Positions 62,590 through 64,000 of a stretch of 64,000 nucleotides of DNA are shown here, piece by piece. The notes below the pieces were generated by a model. That model was not told where the DNA came from. It worked only from the letters and a program-made list of their open reading frames with translations, and made no database searches. The stretch is taken from assembly GCA_016806145.1 (NCBI GenBank), contig CP063167.1, forward strand, positions 988,501 through 1,052,500, written 5' to 3'. Each line of letters begins with the position of its first letter. Position 1 is the first letter of the stretch. The translations under genes and the position numbers were made by a program. This stretch comes from Variovorax paradoxus. Its GTDB lineage: Bacteria; Pseudomonadota; Gammaproteobacteria; Burkholderiales; Burkholderiaceae_C.

Positions 62590-62868
62590 GTGTTTGGGTC
62601 TTGAAGCTCGCGACCCCGTGCATGAATGCGGGCCTGGGATGCGATCGAACACCTCGGCCACAGGTTGCGAAACACCAGTTCGTAGATCTTCTTGCCAAGC
62701 GGTATCCCCACGCGCGTAGAACTCGCCTTGAACACGGCAGCGTTCGACGGCTCGGCACGCCCCATCGGCGGCAGAAGTGCTGACGGGTCCGCCAGCATCC
62801 GCAACCGATTCGAGTTCGGCACGCAGTTCAGGCTCGACGTCAAAGGTAGTCACGATGCGTGAATTCAT
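62586..62868 (-). pseudogene. ParD-like antitoxin, frameshifted near its C-terminus
   Basis: The N-terminal MNSRIVTTFDVEPELRAELE SVADAGG and EFYARGDTAWQEDLRTGVSQ, then PVAEVFDRI, match ParD/RHH antitoxins. At a CCC near 62637 one extra base shifts the frame; in the next frame the natural end QARIHARGRELQDPNT and stop appear. The full protein would be about 95 residues. The remaining reading runs on into the toxin remnant. Confidence 0.65.
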
Positions 62869-63776
62869 GGTGGCCACTTTGTCACGGTTGTACTTGAATC
62901 GCCACCTCCGGCCGCGCTGACACCTTCGATAGGTTTGAGTCGGGCTGGTTCGGCTGCGCCAGCGAGTGGCTGCACTTCAGGTGCCCTTACGAGGTTCGTC
63001 GCAACTTGTGAGCATGCCCGCGCACAGCGCGGTGTGCTGGCGAAGTGCAGCGCAAGGGCAAGAACGAACAGGTGGGCGGGGTAGAAGGCATAGAAGACCC
63101 ATCGCCGCCGTTCAAGGGGAACATGAATGCGGCTGAACCCCCAGATCAGCGGCAGCGCGGCCATGGCAGCGAAGTTGCCGTTGACGAGCCATAGGGACGC
63201 GGTCGCAAGCAGCCAGGCGATCGCGGTCTTGATGCTCGGACGACGAATGAAAGAGCGCGCGCCCAGGCAGCACAGCAATCCCGGCCACCAGAATTCAACC
63301 ACGGTGCCGCCCACTACAAAGGTGAGCAGTGCCAGCCATCGATGGCCATCGCTCCGGAGCTCCAGCAGCCAGGCGATGAAGGTCGCGACGAGCAACGCCG
63401 CCATGATGTTCAGTGGCCACCATCCGACCAGCAGAACGAACGCGGGCGTTGCGAGCACACCGAAGGCCGCGAGCCGCTTCGCTACACGTCGATGCACATT
63501 GTTGGCCTGCGCGCGAGGTCGCGCGAGGTTGTACATGAGCACAAAGCCGAAAAGCGGCATCGCCATGCGACCGAGCAGGTAGAGCGTCGTGACCTGCCCG
63601 CTCAGAATGTACTTGTTGACATGGTCCCCCACCATCAACGCCAGCGCGAGCCACTTGAGCGACTCGAGCGATCCATCCGCCACGTGCCAGCGGCCGCTGG
63701 CCGTCGCTTCGCACCGGCTGCTGCTGTGCGTTGTGGGCATCAAGGTCTTCTCGTGCGCATCACGACGCATGGTCAT
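62865..63776 (-). CDS. TraX family membrane protein
   Basis: 303 residues with about eight TM helices. TraX pattern: SLESLKWLALALMVGDHVNK with the conserved D and H, LYLLGRMAMPLFGFVLMYNL, FVVGGTVVEFWWPGLL, and RWVFYAFYPAHLFVLALALH. Known TraX of F acetylates pilin; most relatives in Burkholderiales occur away from tra genes and their role is unclear. The C-terminus (about 255-303) is low-complexity. The start may be ATG 63740 or 63776. Confidence 0.85.
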   Translation of the reverse strand: MTMRRDAHEKTLMPTTHSSSRCEATASGRWHVADGSLESLKWLALALMVGDHVNKYILSGQVTTLYLLGRMAMPLFGFVLMYNLARPRAQANNVHRRVAKRLAAFGVLATPAFVLLVGWWPLNIMAALLVATFIAWLLELRSDGHRWLALLTFVVGGTVVEFWWPGLLCCLGARSFIRRPSIKTAIAWLLATASLWLVNGNFAAMAALPLIWGFSRIHVPLERRRWVFYAFYPAHLFVLALALHFASTPRCARACSQVATNLVRAPEVQPLAGAAEPARLKPIEGVSAAGGGDSSTTVTKWPP

Positions 63777-64000
63777 CTGGCAGCGTGCGGATCGAGTCCG
63801 CAGCGGCCGGCGAAGGGCGCGCGCCTCTGCCTTGCGAGTTCACGTCCGCTCATGGGCATGCCTGTCCCACTCGGTGGCGCGTCCCGGCCCTGAGAGGACG
63901 GGCGCTCGCGCCATCGCCACCCGCCTGTCTGGAAGATGGAGGTCCAGCCCATCCACGAGCGCATCAGCGATGCGATGGCGAATGGATGCGAGTAACTGCT
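63777..64000. other. Right edge of the window, no supported gene
   Basis: Short frames on both strands have no family features; a gene could begin beyond the edge. Confidence 0.35.

Overview
The window is high-GC DNA with Burkholderiales character (Comamonadaceae, most likely Variovorax-like; inferred from gene content and codon use, not proven). It contains the replication and partition region of a secondary replicon (megaplasmid or chromid). An iteron origin (46861-47173) lies between a divergent parA-parB operon (44396-46649) and a rep gene (47252-48637), and five near-identical 19-bp palindromes that look like parS sites lie beyond parB (41691-44357).

Layout. 0-3.6 kb: end of a branched-chain amino-acid ABC permease gene with an SDR gene, a YqaE/Pmp3 membrane peptide and an XRE-cupin regulator. 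3.6-11.3 kb: mobile DNA, with truncated IS3 and IS66 elements, a block of unknown island genes including a PIN-like protein, and a complete IS3-family element (10026-11273). 11.3-28.3 kb: a defence island with a decayed McrBC-like operon (at least three frameshifts), an Nmad-like gene, a group of unrecognised genes (17.0-19.8 kb), an intact single-chain Type ISP restriction-modification enzyme, and an intact SIR2-HerA pair. A tRNA/tmRNA 3'-end-like sequence follows at about 28.38 kb. 28.6-38 kb: a LuxR solo, an SRAP (YedK/HMCES) gene divergent from four small unknown genes across a textbook LexA box, a broken RelE/HigA-type toxin-antitoxin pair, small unknown genes and a sugar O-acetyltransferase. 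38.3-41.6 kb: a 1097-residue trimeric autotransporter adhesin. 41.6-48.6 kb: centromere, parAB, origin and rep. 48.6-64 kb: stable accessory genes, including a cysteine-free IscR/Rrf2-like regulator, MltA, a 3-methyladenine glycosylase followed by DUF3253 and its partner, a hybrid histidine kinase, a LuxR regulator divergent from a DUF3311-symporter-nitrilase cluster, a frameshifted ParD-like antitoxin and a TraX-family protein.

How it works together. ParA, ParB and the palindromes should segregate the replicon, with Rep acting on the iterons. The 11-28 kb island supplies anti-phage functions, of which the Type ISP and SIR2-HerA parts look functional and the McrBC-like part does not. The LexA box suggests that SRAP and the neighbouring small genes are switched on together by DNA damage. 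Frameshifts and stops cluster in accessory genes (McrBC, toxin-antitoxin, IS), while replication, partition and metabolic genes are open, which favours real decay over general sequencing error.
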